This document shows positions 1 to 8,938 of a stretch of DNA of 64,000 bases, piece after piece. The stretch comes from an uncultured Neptuniibacter sp. Its GTDB lineage: Bacteria > Pseudomonadota > Gammaproteobacteria > Pseudomonadales > Balneatricaceae. How positions within the stretch are numbered: position 1 is the stretch's first letter; each line of letters begins with the position of its first letter. The stretch covers positions 1-64,000 of the forward strand of contig NZ_CANMIR010000004.1 in assembly GCF_947498015.1 (NCBI RefSeq). The letters are read 5' to 3'. The translations under genes were made by a program, and so were the position numbers. The notes beneath the pieces were generated by a model. The model saw only the letters and a list, made by a program, of their open reading frames with translations, had not been told where the DNA came from and searched no databases.

Positions 1-2
1 TG

Positions 3-2261
3 AATGATGCAGCGATTCAGGGTATGGACGATCTGGAAACGGCGGATGATGTGTTCACCTATACGGTTTCAGATGGAACCGCGCCAGTCACCACCACACT
101 GACGGTTACCGTATTTGGTAACAATGATGCGCCAACGATTCAGGTCGATGCTCTCTCCAAAGAGGTGGATGAGAAAGGCCTGGCAGATGTGGGTAGTGGT
201 GAACTTGCTGATGGCAATGGTGGCAATCAATCTGATCAATCAGAAGTGGCGACAGGTACTTTCACAATTGCGGATACCGATGGATTGGATGATATCCAGT
301 CGATCACATTAGGATCAAATGTCCTTACAATCGGTAATGGTGTGGGTGAGTTTGCGGACTTCAATGCCATGATCGGTGAAACGGCGAATACTACTTATGG
401 TACGGTCGAAATTACGGGCTATGCTGCCGGTGTATTTAGCTACTCCTATACATTAACGTCTCCGTTCTCACATACACCCGGTGTGGATGATGGCATTACG
501 ACGGAACCATCAGCGGATAGCTTTGTGGTGAAAGTGAATGATGGCATCACTGAAGTTTCCGCTACGGTTAATATTGATATTGTCGATGATATTCCGAATG
601 TTGTTACACCGGATCTCGGATTTGTCACCAATACCACAGGGGTTTCCGGTACCACAACTGGCAAGCTGGATATTGATGGAAATATCGACAACAACCTGGG
701 GGCAGATCGTGCAGGGGGCACTATCTCCTTTGCGGTAACGAATGGTACAGACAGTGGCTTTACCTCTGCGGGGCTCACCATCTATTTGTTTGTTTCTAGT
801 GATGGACAAACGCTGATCGGTTCAACAACCAACCCAGATGGTGTTCTTGATGGTGATGATGTTGCTGTTACCGACAATCAGGTATTTGTAGCAGCGCTGA
901 ATCATGATGCGACTGATGTATCAGATGATACGTATACCTTTACATTGACTGGACAGGTGGATGGAGGACAGACCTCATTCAGTGTCAGTGATGTAGGGTT
1001 TGATTTTGTCGGTGGTAATGACCCATATTCATATTTCGATGATACGAACCCTCTTGATGCAAATGGTGATCAGGATGTACTTCTGACGCCTATGATCAAT
1101 GGTGTCAGTGCAGGTACGACAAATACGAGTGATATAGCCATTGGTGTTTCATCTGGTAATAGTATTGGCTCAAATGAAGCGTTGCGTGTTGATTTTGTGA
1201 ATGGAATCAGTGGAGATCCAACGAAAAATATATCACAAGCGGATTATAGTAACGCTCCTAACCAAGATCATGTGTTCGACGGTCATAACCTGGTTAATGG
1301 TGCAACCGCGATATTCACGGCGATCAATTCGACTTCCGATATTCGAATAAAAGCATTCATTGATGATGATACTGATGGCAGTACCGTTGGGGTGGGTAAT
1401 GCTCAACAAGATATTACCAGTGTGACTATCAGTTATAATGGTGATGCGCAGACAGTCACTTCCACAGATGCCTCCGTCCTAGTTGGAGGAGTGACATACA
1501 CTCTTAATTGGACGGGCGATGATTTAGTAGTGGGTGGTATTGTTGCTGATACTCAGGTCTCTGTATTCACAGATAATCAGCTCACCACTGTGGAATATCA
1601 TCACGAGGCGGGCGCTACATTTAAAATCGAGGGCTTCGGTGCTTCTGTACCTGAGCCAGGCGATCTGATCAAAATGGACTTCGATGTTCAACTCACTGAT
1701 GCAGATGGTGATACGGTCCTTGTTCCTGGTGCGGTTAGCGTTAATATCAGCCCTGAAGATCATACTATCTTGACGGGTGATTCTGATCAGACTGGCGATA
1801 CTGATGCCTACACCATTCTGGGTACAGAAGATGACAATATCCTCATCGGTGGCGATGGCAACGATGTACTGGTTGGTTTCGCTGGTAGTGACGAACTAAC
1901 AGGTAACGACGGTTTAGATCGCTTCATGTTTGTAGGAGAAGATAGCGGATCAGGTGCTGATACGGTTAAAGACTTTACTACAACAGAAGGCGATATTCTT
2001 GATATCTCTGATCTGCTGGGTGGGGTTACCGAAGATGCCGCTACACTGGATCAGTACCTGCATTTTGAAAATACAGTGGATGGTACTGTCGTGCATATTA
2101 ATGCTGATGGGGACTATGCGCTTAATACGAATGAAACAGGTAAAGATGAGCATACCGTCCTTCTGGAGGGTGTGGATCTGACTGCAGGAGGTACATTAAC
2201 GGATCAGCAGATCTTGGATACGTTATTAACAAATAATAATCTGGATACTGATGGTCAATAA
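3..2261 (+). CDS. C-terminal part of a giant RTX/VCBS-type secreted adhesin (5' truncated by the window edge)
   Basis: The reading frame is open from the first in-frame codon at base 3, so the true start lies upstream of the window. The roughly 750 residues seen are acidic, Asp/Thr/Gly-rich and built of VCBS/cadherin-like repeats (for example VFTYTVSDG followed by a short NDAPTI linker). Near the C-terminus is an RTX calcium-binding stretch (GGDGNDVLVG, LTGNDGLDRF), followed by the hydrophobic, Asp-rich tail typical of type I secretion targets (DTVKDFTTTEGDILDISDLL). Proteins of this family (LapA, BapA, SiiE-like) are exported by an ABC/HlyD/TolC system and mediate surface attachment and biofilm formation. 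The exporter genes at 41-47 kb are a plausible partner. Family placement is confident; ligand and true size cannot be seen. Confidence 0.88.
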   Translation, partial: NDAAIQGMDDLETADDVFTYTVSDGTAPVTTTLTVTVFGNNDAPTIQVDALSKEVDEKGLADVGSGELADGNGGNQSDQSEVATGTFTIADTDGLDDIQSITLGSNVLTIGNGVGEFADFNAMIGETANTTYGTVEITGYAAGVFSYSYTLTSPFSHTPGVDDGITTEPSADSFVVKVNDGITEVSATVNIDIVDDIPNVVTPDLGFVTNTTGVSGTTTGKLDIDGNIDNNLGADRAGGTISFAVTNGTDSGFTSAGLTIYLFVSSDGQTLIGSTTNPDGVLDGDDVAVTDNQVFVAALNHDATDVSDDTYTFTLTGQVDGGQTSFSVSDVGFDFVGGNDPYSYFDDTNPLDANGDQDVLLTPMINGVSAGTTNTSDIAIGVSSGNSIGSNEALRVDFVNGISGDPTKNISQADYSNAPNQDHVFDGHNLVNGATAIFTAINSTSDIRIKAFIDDDTDGSTVGVGNAQQDITSVTISYNGDAQTVTSTDASVLVGGVTYTLNWTGDDLVVGGIVADTQVSVFTDNQLTTVEYHHEAGATFKIEGFGASVPEPGDLIKMDFDVQLTDADGDTVLVPGAVSVNISPEDHTILTGDSDQTGDTDAYTILGTEDDNILIGGDGNDVLVGFAGSDELTGNDGLDRFMFVGEDSGSGADTVKDFTTTEGDILDISDLLGGVTEDAATLDQYLHFENTVDGTVVHINADGDYALNTNETGKDEHTVLLEGVDLTAGGTLTDQQILDTLLTNNNLDTDGQ

Positions 2262-2305
2262 CCTCGCTGGTAATCGGCACTGAACCTTCAGTGCCAATCC
2301 CTGAT

Positions 2306-2335
2306 AAAGCTCCGGTCTTGTGCCGGAGCTTTTTT
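2306..2335 (+). terminator. Rho-independent terminator after the adhesin gene
   Basis: A perfect 10 bp stem (AAAGCTCCGG at 2306-2315, CCGGAGCTTT at 2323-2332) with a 7-base loop runs into a T tract, 45 bases after the adhesin stop. The A-rich left arm means it may also serve the convergent gene on the minus strand. Confidence 0.9.
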
Positions 2336-2352
2336 GTATCGGTTAAACGATC

Positions 2353-2691
2353 TTATTTCGCAGTGAGTGCTTCACCCTCGAAATCGATCTCAGACCAGCC
2401 TGTTTGCATGAAGTTACGGATATTGCCGTGGTCGTTGCCTTCAGGTGTGTTGAGTACATCCTGATAAAAGCGTCCGAAGCACTTTAGAGTCTGCTCTTCA
2501 CTGAGATTATTTAACTTGGCAAATGCAAAAATTTTACAGCTGCCTTCATTTTCCCCAACAGCATTATCGACCTGGCCGTTCTTAAAAGCGGTTGGTGTGT
2601 AGTTGTAGTTATCCGTAATGGCCTGGATGGTATGTTCAAAGTCCAGTTCAGGGTTGGTACCGATCTGTTGCAGAAACTCATTGAGATTCAT
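2353..2691 (-). CDS. HopJ-family conserved protein
   Basis: This 112-residue cytosolic protein matches the HopJ type III effector family (PF08888) along its whole length. Recognisable signatures are the start MNLNEFLQQI, the block NYTPTAFKNG, the core GSCKIFAFAKL, and the ending NIRNFMQTGW. The name comes from a Pseudomonas syringae effector, but the family is widespread in marine gammaproteobacteria without type III secretion, so an effector role is unlikely here. It is convergent with the adhesin gene and shares the terminator region. The function is unknown. The start is the first ATG of the frame and matches the family N-terminus. Confidence 0.85.
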   Translation of the reverse strand: MNLNEFLQQIGTNPELDFEHTIQAITDNYNYTPTAFKNGQVDNAVGENEGSCKIFAFAKLNNLSEEQTLKCFGRFYQDVLNTPEGNDHGNIRNFMQTGWSEIDFEGEALTAK

Positions 2692-2895
2692 CTTATCGCC
2701 TTAATCTGATTAGTCATTGTTGTGCGGGATCTTAGTGAGACTGTGGATTTTTGCAATAGTTGATCCGTGTCAGGCTTGTTTCGTTTTTATTACGTTCAGT
2801 TCTAAACGGACAGGAAAGTAGAACCGTTTAGCCTAGACTGACAGTAGGCAAGGGAGAGAAGAGCGCCTTAATTAGAATAAGAGGGGGAAAGAGCC

Positions 2896-3159
2896 ATGTT
2901 AACTTACAATGAATGCTTGGAAATGAGTGGACTCACTGTCGGTGAAGTAAATGCGATTGCTGAGCATGAGCATGTAGATCCGATCATTGCAATGGCGATG
3001 GGGAACTATCTCGTTGAGCATCAGGGTGAGCAGAGGATTAAGAAGATTATTCTTGATGATATCGCCAAAGCTGAACGGAATAATGATGAGGCTCATGCAC
3101 ATCTGTTACGCAGGGTGATGGAGCACTTTATTGCAACACATCCAGATTCAGGTTTATAA
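2896..3159 (+). CDS. Small conserved hypothetical protein (87 aa)
   Basis: I do not recognise this 87-residue protein with certainty. It is predicted soluble and helical, rich in Glu/His/Ala, with no signal peptide, membrane segment or cysteine pair beyond one Cys near the N-terminus. The gene has a strong purine-rich ribosome binding site (GAGGGGGAAAGAG) ending shortly before the ATG and is followed directly by a hairpin terminator, so it appears to be a monocistronic expressed gene. Its length and the helix-turn pattern near residues 10-45 could suit a small DNA- or protein-binding domain, but this is not demonstrated. Confidence 0.6.
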   Translation: MLTYNECLEMSGLTVGEVNAIAEHEHVDPIIAMAMGNYLVEHQGEQRIKKIILDDIAKAERNNDEAHAHLLRRVMEHFIATHPDSGL

Positions 3160-3161
3160 GC

Positions 3162-3187
3162 AAAGGGCCTTTATGGCCCTTTGTTGT
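3162..3187 (+). terminator. Hairpin terminator after the 87-aa gene
   Basis: A perfect 8 bp stem, AAAGGGCC (3162-3169) and GGCCCTTT (3175-3182), encloses a 5-base loop and is followed by a short T-rich run. It begins two bases after the stop codon. Confidence 0.75.
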
Positions 3188-3204
3188 ATCTGGCATATTC
3201 AATT

Positions 3205-3450
3205 TCAGAGTCGGCTTTCAGTTTTCAGTATTGTGATAAGGATCTGACTGTTTTCTGCAGCATCGTGTCCTAGGGGGGTAAGGTAGCCACCGTCGGATTG
3301 AGTGATCAGCCCCTTATCAAACAGTCGCTGTGTTGCTGCGATAACCTCTGGTTTGGCTGAAGAATGAACCTTGATACCTTCCTGCGTTGTTTCTAGGTTG
3401 AAAAGGTTTAGTACATTGAGTTCCTGCATCATCTCTTCGTTATAGGGCAT
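3205..3450 (-). CDS. TIGR02647 family small protein
   Basis: With the start placed at 3450 the protein has 81 residues, close to the family's usual length of about 77. The call rests on the segment NLETTQEGIKVHSSA followed by ATQRLFDKGLITQSDGGYLT, which matches the gammaproteobacterial TIGR02647 family. The longer frame opens at 3471, but the ATG at 3450 is preceded by a textbook AGGAGG five bases upstream and gives the family N-terminus, so it is preferred. The fold looks like a short winged-helix-type element (strand GGYLTPLGHDAA). The function is unknown and there is no operon partner. Confidence 0.8.
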   Translation of the reverse strand: MPYNEEMMQELNVLNLFNLETTQEGIKVHSSAKPEVIAATQRLFDKGLITQSDGGYLTPLGHDAAENSQILITILKTESRL

Positions 3451-3766
3451 GTCGCCTCCTGAGAAATTCAATATGCGAGTCGCTGTATCCAGCGGCTTAT
3501 TTTTATTTGCGGATCCTGTCGTCCAGCATAGACCTTATTGAGATGAAATATAACCTCTCCGTGTATAAGGAATTTAGATTAACGTTAGATAAAATTTTAA
3601 GTAACTTGTTCTTTTTACGAAGGAAACTTGATGGCAAACTAGAGGAACTGTATTGTCTAACTTAGAGTACATTTTTTTGTAGTAATTCTGATTTATGATG
3701 GGCAGTGATTTTGGTTAGGCTTTGCTGTCTAGTTGTACCTACTAAGGATTTTACGGATGTTGCGTA

Positions 3767-6274
3767 ATGGCTGATCCACTTAGATTATTGTTAGTAAATC
3801 GCGATGCGCAGAAAAGAAAGGAACTCGCCGATTTTATCTCCTCCTGCACCTCCTATGAGGTTGTAGAAGCGAGCAGTGGCCGTGCAGCTGTCTCTATTCT
3901 GAAAACAGATTCTATCGATTGTGTAGTCAGTGATATCTATCTGGGTGATCTTGATGGTTGGCGTCTGGCCCGATTAATTCGTTCCGGGGTTTTAAGCTGT
4001 AGTGATGCGACTCCGATCCTGATGGTTTCTTCGACCTGGTGCGAACGGATTGCAGAAACCACCGCCCGAGAATTCGATATAGATCACCTTATCCCTTTTG
4101 CTGAATATCAACGTTTAGAGCCTCTTTTGCAGCAGGTAAAAGGGCTGTGCGTAAATGCCCGGTTACCCCGTGTACTGGCGATTGAAGATGCATCCGAAAC
4201 AGCTGTGTTGATTCAGCGTATCCTACGGGGGCGCTTTATCGTGGATATCGCTGCGGATGGGCCAACGGGTATCGCGCTTTGGCGTGAGAATAAACACCCT
4301 ATTATTCTTCTGGATGTGATGCTTCCCGGTATGTCTGGTCCGGAAGTGATGGACACAATTTTGAGTCAAAAGCCGGATCAGTCGATTGTTATCATGACAG
4401 CGCATGGCTCCATGGATCTGGCGGAAGAACTAATGCTCAAAGGGGCTGCAGACTTTCTAAGTAAGCCTTTTAGGGCTGAGCAGCTGCGTAAAGTGTGTGA
4501 AATTGCGTCTCGGCGCGAAGACTTCCTTATCAGTAATCAGCAGTTTGCAGATACCATAGAATCGTTGCAGCTTAATAAGCAGGCTTTGTATTCGCAAGCA
4601 AAAGAGCATCAACTGATACTCGATAATCTATCCACTTCGGTCGTGGAGTTGGATAACCAGGGGCGGGTTGCTTTTATGAATCGCTCCTGGGTTCTGCTGA
4701 CCGGGCAGTCTCCGGTTGATCTACAAGGAAAACAGTTTACTGAGTTTACCTGTTCTGAATCGTATAGTGCTTCTGAACAGGTAGCTAATGCGATCGATAT
4801 GCTGCTATCAGGCCGTTCTAACCGATACCGGCTTGAATTTCAGCTTCAGGATAAATTCAGTCAGGGTGCCTGGGTTGAAGCTCGATTCAACAGGATTCAT
4901 AGAGAAAATAGCAGCGTTGCTATTTCAGTTGCTATTGATGATATCTCAGCCCGAAAACAGGCGGAGCAGAGGCTCCATCATCTTGCGATACATGATGCTT
5001 TAACAGGTCTGTATAACCGTGTTTACTTTGAAAATGAACTGACACGTATCACCTCAATAGCTAAGCGTGGTGATAGTACTCATTGTCTGGTGTATATCGA
5101 CCTTGATCACTTTAAAGCGATCAATGATACGCTAGGACATCAGCAGGGTGATACCGTGCTGATTGATGTTGCTGAACGTTTACAGCATAGGGTGCGTGAC
5201 ACGGACAGACTATGTCGTATCGGTGGTGATGAGTTTGCTTTGTTGCTGGTCGATACTGATATCGATGAGGGGTGCAAGATCGCTGCAGGCCTTTGCGACC
5301 TTGTAGCGCAATCTCACAGCAATGTGGGAGGGCAGGCGTTTAAGGTGACCTGTAGTATTGGTATCACTGCTATTTACGGAGATGAAAGCTCCCCTCAAAA
5401 CTACCTGCAGCAAGCGGATATTGCTCTTTATGTTGCGAAAACGCGTGGTAGAAACTGCGTACACTCATTCTCAGTAGAAGATAAAGAGAGTGGTGATGTT
5501 AAAAGCAGCATGCAGTGGCTTCATGCCGTTCAGCATGCGATAGAGAACGATCAGTTACTGCTGCATTTTCAACCGATCTATAACATCGCTAACCATCATG
5601 TTGAATATTATGAGGCGTTGGTACGTCTGGATATTGATGGGCAGGTTGTTTACCCCGGTGACTTTATTCCTGCGCTGGAGCGGTTTGAAGATATCTCCCT
5701 GTTAGATCAGCACGTTATCTCCAAAGCGATTAAGTGTTTGGCGGATTACCCAAGGTTGACGAAAATTGCTATTAATCTGTCAGCGCAGGCGTTCCGTAAT
5801 GATTCACTGGTGCCGCTGATCGAAGAAAAGTTACGCCAGTTTGGAGTAGAGCCGCAGCGCGTGATTTTTGAACTTACAGAGAGCGCGAGTCTGAGTAACC
5901 TTGGTGCCACTCAGGAGATGGTTACTAAGCTTCGTAGTATGGGGTGCGCTTTTTCGATCGATGATTTTGGCACAGGGTTTAGTACATTTTCCTACCTGAA
6001 AAGCCTGCCAGCAGAGACAGTCAAGATTGACGGCTCATTTATAAAGGGAATTACGAGCAATCCAATCGATCTGGCATTGGTTAAATCGATCCACGAGGTT
6101 TCCACTGCTTTAGGCAAGAAAACGGTTGCGGAGTTTGTTGAAGATCAGGATACGCTGAATATTCTGCGTGATATTAAGGTGGATTATGCACAGGGTTATC
6201 ATGTTGGCAGACCGATGCCGATTGAGCAGCTATTTGATCAAAATGAAGTAGAGCTGGTTCTGGCTGAGGATTAG
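3767..6274 (+). CDS. REC-REC-PAS-GGDEF-EAL protein (c-di-GMP synthesis/degradation)
   Basis: This is an 835-residue soluble signalling protein. In order it has a first receiver domain (about 5-125, VVSDIYLGDLDGW), a second receiver (about 132-250, ILLDVMLPGMSG with the conserved switch block SKPFRAEQL), a PAS domain (about 275-400), a GGDEF domain (intact GGDEF at 486-490, preceded by an RxxD inhibitory-site motif RDTD), and an EAL domain (EAL at 616-618, with QPIYN, DDFGTGFSTF and TVAEFVE). Both catalytic modules look intact, so cyclase and phosphodiesterase activity are both possible. In the first receiver the usual acidic pair is reduced to NRD, so phosphorylation there is less certain. 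It lies alone between small genes. Its output could control biofilm adhesins such as the one at the left edge, but that is inference. Confidence 0.93.
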   Translation: MADPLRLLLVNRDAQKRKELADFISSCTSYEVVEASSGRAAVSILKTDSIDCVVSDIYLGDLDGWRLARLIRSGVLSCSDATPILMVSSTWCERIAETTAREFDIDHLIPFAEYQRLEPLLQQVKGLCVNARLPRVLAIEDASETAVLIQRILRGRFIVDIAADGPTGIALWRENKHPIILLDVMLPGMSGPEVMDTILSQKPDQSIVIMTAHGSMDLAEELMLKGAADFLSKPFRAEQLRKVCEIASRREDFLISNQQFADTIESLQLNKQALYSQAKEHQLILDNLSTSVVELDNQGRVAFMNRSWVLLTGQSPVDLQGKQFTEFTCSESYSASEQVANAIDMLLSGRSNRYRLEFQLQDKFSQGAWVEARFNRIHRENSSVAISVAIDDISARKQAEQRLHHLAIHDALTGLYNRVYFENELTRITSIAKRGDSTHCLVYIDLDHFKAINDTLGHQQGDTVLIDVAERLQHRVRDTDRLCRIGGDEFALLLVDTDIDEGCKIAAGLCDLVAQSHSNVGGQAFKVTCSIGITAIYGDESSPQNYLQQADIALYVAKTRGRNCVHSFSVEDKESGDVKSSMQWLHAVQHAIENDQLLLHFQPIYNIANHHVEYYEALVRLDIDGQVVYPGDFIPALERFEDISLLDQHVISKAIKCLADYPRLTKIAINLSAQAFRNDSLVPLIEEKLRQFGVEPQRVIFELTESASLSNLGATQEMVTKLRSMGCAFSIDDFGTGFSTFSYLKSLPAETVKIDGSFIKGITSNPIDLALVKSIHEVSTALGKKTVAEFVEDQDTLNILRDIKVDYAQGYHVGRPMPIEQLFDQNEVELVLAED

Positions 6275-6355
6275 CGGCAGAACAGATATTCTGCTTAAGC
6301 GTTAAGCCTCTACTGAGGTCTGATAATAATAAAGGGAAGCATACAGGGAACAGTT

Positions 6356-8113
6356 ATGAGTACAGCAGTGGTTAAGAAGTGGGTACCCTCAACAGAATCA
6401 CAACCTTTAAAGTGTGGTGATGCGATTGTGTCATTTTTGCGCAAGCTGGATGTGACTCAAGTTTTCGGTGTTCCGGGCGGTTCAATCGAGCCTTTTTTCG
6501 ATGCAGTGGCACGAGCCAGTCGCGAAGCGCCGATCGAGATGGTGGTGGCGCGACATGAAAGTGGTGCGGCATTTATGGCGGACGGTTATGCCCGGGAACG
6601 CAGGAAAATAGGGGTTTGTTGCTCCACAACCGGACCTGGTGCGACCAACTTGATGACCGGTGTTTCAAGCGCCTATGTGGATAACATTCCAATGTTGGTA
6701 ATTACGGCGCAAACTCCAATGCCAAAGTTCGGCCGTAAAGCGCTGCAAGATAGCTCCTGTAGCGCGGTTGATCTGGTGGGTATGTTCAAGCACTGTACTA
6801 AGTACAGCAGCCTTGTGTCGCATGCAGATCAGATTATCCCTAAATTGATTGCGGCGGTTCAGGCTGCAAATGCTTATCCTAAGGGCCCCGTACACTTAAG
6901 CTTTCCTGCTGATCTGATTAATCAACCACTTAGCTTTGAGCCTGATTATCGTTTGGATATGTTAACAGATGACTATTCCTTAGTGGATCTGAATGCGCTG
7001 GATAAACTACTTCCGGAGATTGTACAGGCGAAAAAGATTGCCCTCTTTTTAGGGGATAACTGTGAAGGTGCGAGTGAAGAGATAATTCGTTTTGCTGAGC
7101 GCGTAAACGCGACCATTATATCTGGCCCTATGGGTAAGCGCTGGGTCAATGAGTATCACCCACAGTATGCGGGCGTATTCGGGTTCTCTGGGCATGCGAA
7201 AGCTCGCCGTTTAGTGATGGATCAGCAGTATGATCTGATGATTGCCATCGGGGCTAAGCTTAGTGAGATCGGTACGAATGGCTGGGAAGCCAAACTGATC
7301 AATGAAAAGTTGATTCATATTGATAGTATTCAGGAGCATTTTTGTCGTTCAGGTACGGCACGCCTTCATGTGCTAGGTGGTCTGACATCGATTTTCAAGC
7401 AACTCAATGAGCGTTTGGCCAAGTTGGCTCGTATGCCGTGGCAGGCGACGAGGCCATTACAGTTTCAAGAGAGCCTTTTTTCTGAAGATGAGAACGCTCT
7501 GTGTGAGGGCTCTCACTATCCGATAAAACCCCAGAGGCTTTATTCCTCACTGGCTAAGATGCTTCCGGAAGATAGTCGCGTGTTTATTGATGCGGGGAAC
7601 GCCTGGGCTTGGGCGACCCGCTATTTTCAACGTCGGGATAATCTTGGTAGGTATCGGATTGCGATGGGATATGGTTCGATGACATGGGCGATAGGAGCTT
7701 CGGTGGGATCTTGTGTTGCAAATCCATCGTCTCCGCATCTGTGTATTACCGGTGATGGAAGTTATCTCATGAGTGGTCAGGAGATCACTGTGGCGCTACA
7801 GCAGAACATACCGTTGGTGATGCTCGTGGTGAATGATAACTCACTTGGTATGGTGAAACACGGTCAGCGTTTGGGTGGTGCCGAGCAGATTGGCTATGAG
7901 CTTCCACAGATCAATTTTGCTGCCATCGCGGAATCGATGGGGATTGAAGGGATTGTCATCGACACTGTTGAGCAGCTGGATCAACTGGATTTTTCTCGAT
8001 TATTCTCTAAACAGCAGCCCACTCTGCTTGATGTTCGTATTGATGCAGAAGAGGTGCCGCCGATGGGTGAGCGAGTTAAAGGATTAGCCACCAGTAAAAA
8101 TACCTGCGAGTAG
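6356..8113 (+). CDS. ThDP-dependent enzyme, acetolactate synthase large-subunit-like
   Basis: The 585-residue protein has the three-domain layout of the acetolactate synthase/pyruvate oxidase family. The ThDP-activating glutamate is E68 in ARHESGAAFMADGYAR, followed by GPGATNLMTG. The diphosphate-binding motif starts with GDG at 466-468 and ends VVNDNSLGM. A central FAD-fold-like region lies between them. No gene for a regulatory small subunit (IlvH-like) is adjacent, so a role in branched-chain amino acid synthesis is doubtful; decarboxylase, carboligase or sulfoacetaldehyde-type activities are alternatives. The stop is 3 bases from the stop of the convergent citrate-synthase-like gene, leaving no room for a separate terminator. 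Family is secure; substrate unknown. Confidence 0.85.
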   Translation: MSTAVVKKWVPSTESQPLKCGDAIVSFLRKLDVTQVFGVPGGSIEPFFDAVARASREAPIEMVVARHESGAAFMADGYARERRKIGVCCSTTGPGATNLMTGVSSAYVDNIPMLVITAQTPMPKFGRKALQDSSCSAVDLVGMFKHCTKYSSLVSHADQIIPKLIAAVQAANAYPKGPVHLSFPADLINQPLSFEPDYRLDMLTDDYSLVDLNALDKLLPEIVQAKKIALFLGDNCEGASEEIIRFAERVNATIISGPMGKRWVNEYHPQYAGVFGFSGHAKARRLVMDQQYDLMIAIGAKLSEIGTNGWEAKLINEKLIHIDSIQEHFCRSGTARLHVLGGLTSIFKQLNERLAKLARMPWQATRPLQFQESLFSEDENALCEGSHYPIKPQRLYSSLAKMLPEDSRVFIDAGNAWAWATRYFQRRDNLGRYRIAMGYGSMTWAIGASVGSCVANPSSPHLCITGDGSYLMSGQEITVALQQNIPLVMLVVNDNSLGMVKHGQRLGGAEQIGYELPQINFAAIAESMGIEGIVIDTVEQLDQLDFSRLFSKQQPTLLDVRIDAEEVPPMGERVKGLATSKNTCE

Positions 8114-8116
8114 TGC

Positions 8117-8938
8117 TTATTCTCTGGCTGGCAGTGCTCGATCATCCACACCAGTATAGATAACATCACTGCAGCGTAGAGGCAGATAGCTACCTGCGGG
8201 GCGATCAATCGCTTCCGCATAACAGGCTTGAACCCCTGCGCTGACCCAAAGCGCACTTATCTGAGTGAGTTCATCTACAGTAATGCCCTGGTCGGCCAGA
8301 AAGGCGACCATATATCCACCGAAGTTGATCGATTCCTCTATTGTATCCGCCAGATAGTCGCTTATCTCTTCTGCGAGTAATTCATGGGTGCCGGGTGTGA
8401 AGCCCAACTGCTTACTTACTTCACGCATCGCTATGACTCGCTCGTCACCCTTAGCGATAGGGCGAGCGTAACCTGGTACGGTTTTAGTTCGGTTTAACTG
8501 TTGCTCGATGATGGTTTTTAGCTCGAAACCCTGTTGCTTTGCGTCAACTGACTCTGTGATAAAGTTCATGCAATGAGGAATCACGCCCGGGCCGTATAAA
8601 AGTGAGTCCGATGCCATTATTCCCGCAGATACCGCAGCGACAGGTTTCGTTCCTGCGCTGCCAGCTAAAGCCGCCATCTGATTACACCAGATGCGTGAAT
8701 CAGGCCAGCTTAAACAGATGAAGCACCCCTCCAGCCAATCCGCCAGATTTTTTGAGGGGATCTTGCCCGTAATATTAAGCAGTAGCAGCTGAAAAAAGGA
8801 TACCTCTCCAACCAGTTCATCCATCATGGAATAGCCATGATTGTAGACCGCTTCACCTATTTTCCAGCCCCCTTTACGGCTGTAAATACGATTACGGTAG
8901 TGGTCCCAATAACGGTATGCTGATTTATTCGATGACAT
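8117..8938 (-). CDS. Citrate synthase/citryl-CoA lyase-fold protein, second copy, altered active site
   Basis: With the start at 8938 (GGAGG eight bases upstream, 14-base overlap with the preceding gene) the protein has 273 residues, the size of citryl-CoA lyases rather than full citrate synthases. Family features include the N-terminal block NHGYSMMDELVG, the motif VPGYARPIAKGDERV (normally PGFGHRxYKxxDPR), and the ending DVIYTGVDDRALP. By eye alignment, the histidines of the GPLHGG and PGFGH motifs and the aspartate of the DFYS region all appear replaced (LLYGPG, PGYAR, NFGGY). It may be a non-catalytic partner of the upstream paralogue. It is the last gene of the minus-strand operon. The longer frame to 9151 is mostly antisense-like and rejected. 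Confidence 0.7.
   Translation of the reverse strand: MSSNKSAYRYWDHYRNRIYSRKGGWKIGEAVYNHGYSMMDELVGEVSFFQLLLLNITGKIPSKNLADWLEGCFICLSWPDSRIWCNQMAALAGSAGTKPVAAVSAGIMASDSLLYGPGVIPHCMNFITESVDAKQQGFELKTIIEQQLNRTKTVPGYARPIAKGDERVIAMREVSKQLGFTPGTHELLAEEISDYLADTIEESINFGGYMVAFLADQGITVDELTQISALWVSAGVQACYAEAIDRPAGSYLPLRCSDVIYTGVDDRALPARE

Noticed and set aside
446..809. Minus-strand frames opposite the adhesin repeats
   Set aside because: Repeat-rich, biased composition of the adhesin keeps the opposite strand open by chance; no start signals.
2353..2691. Reading the HopJ-family gene as evidence for a type III effector system
   Set aside because: No secretion or chaperone genes are nearby and the family is common in free-living bacteria; the name is historical.
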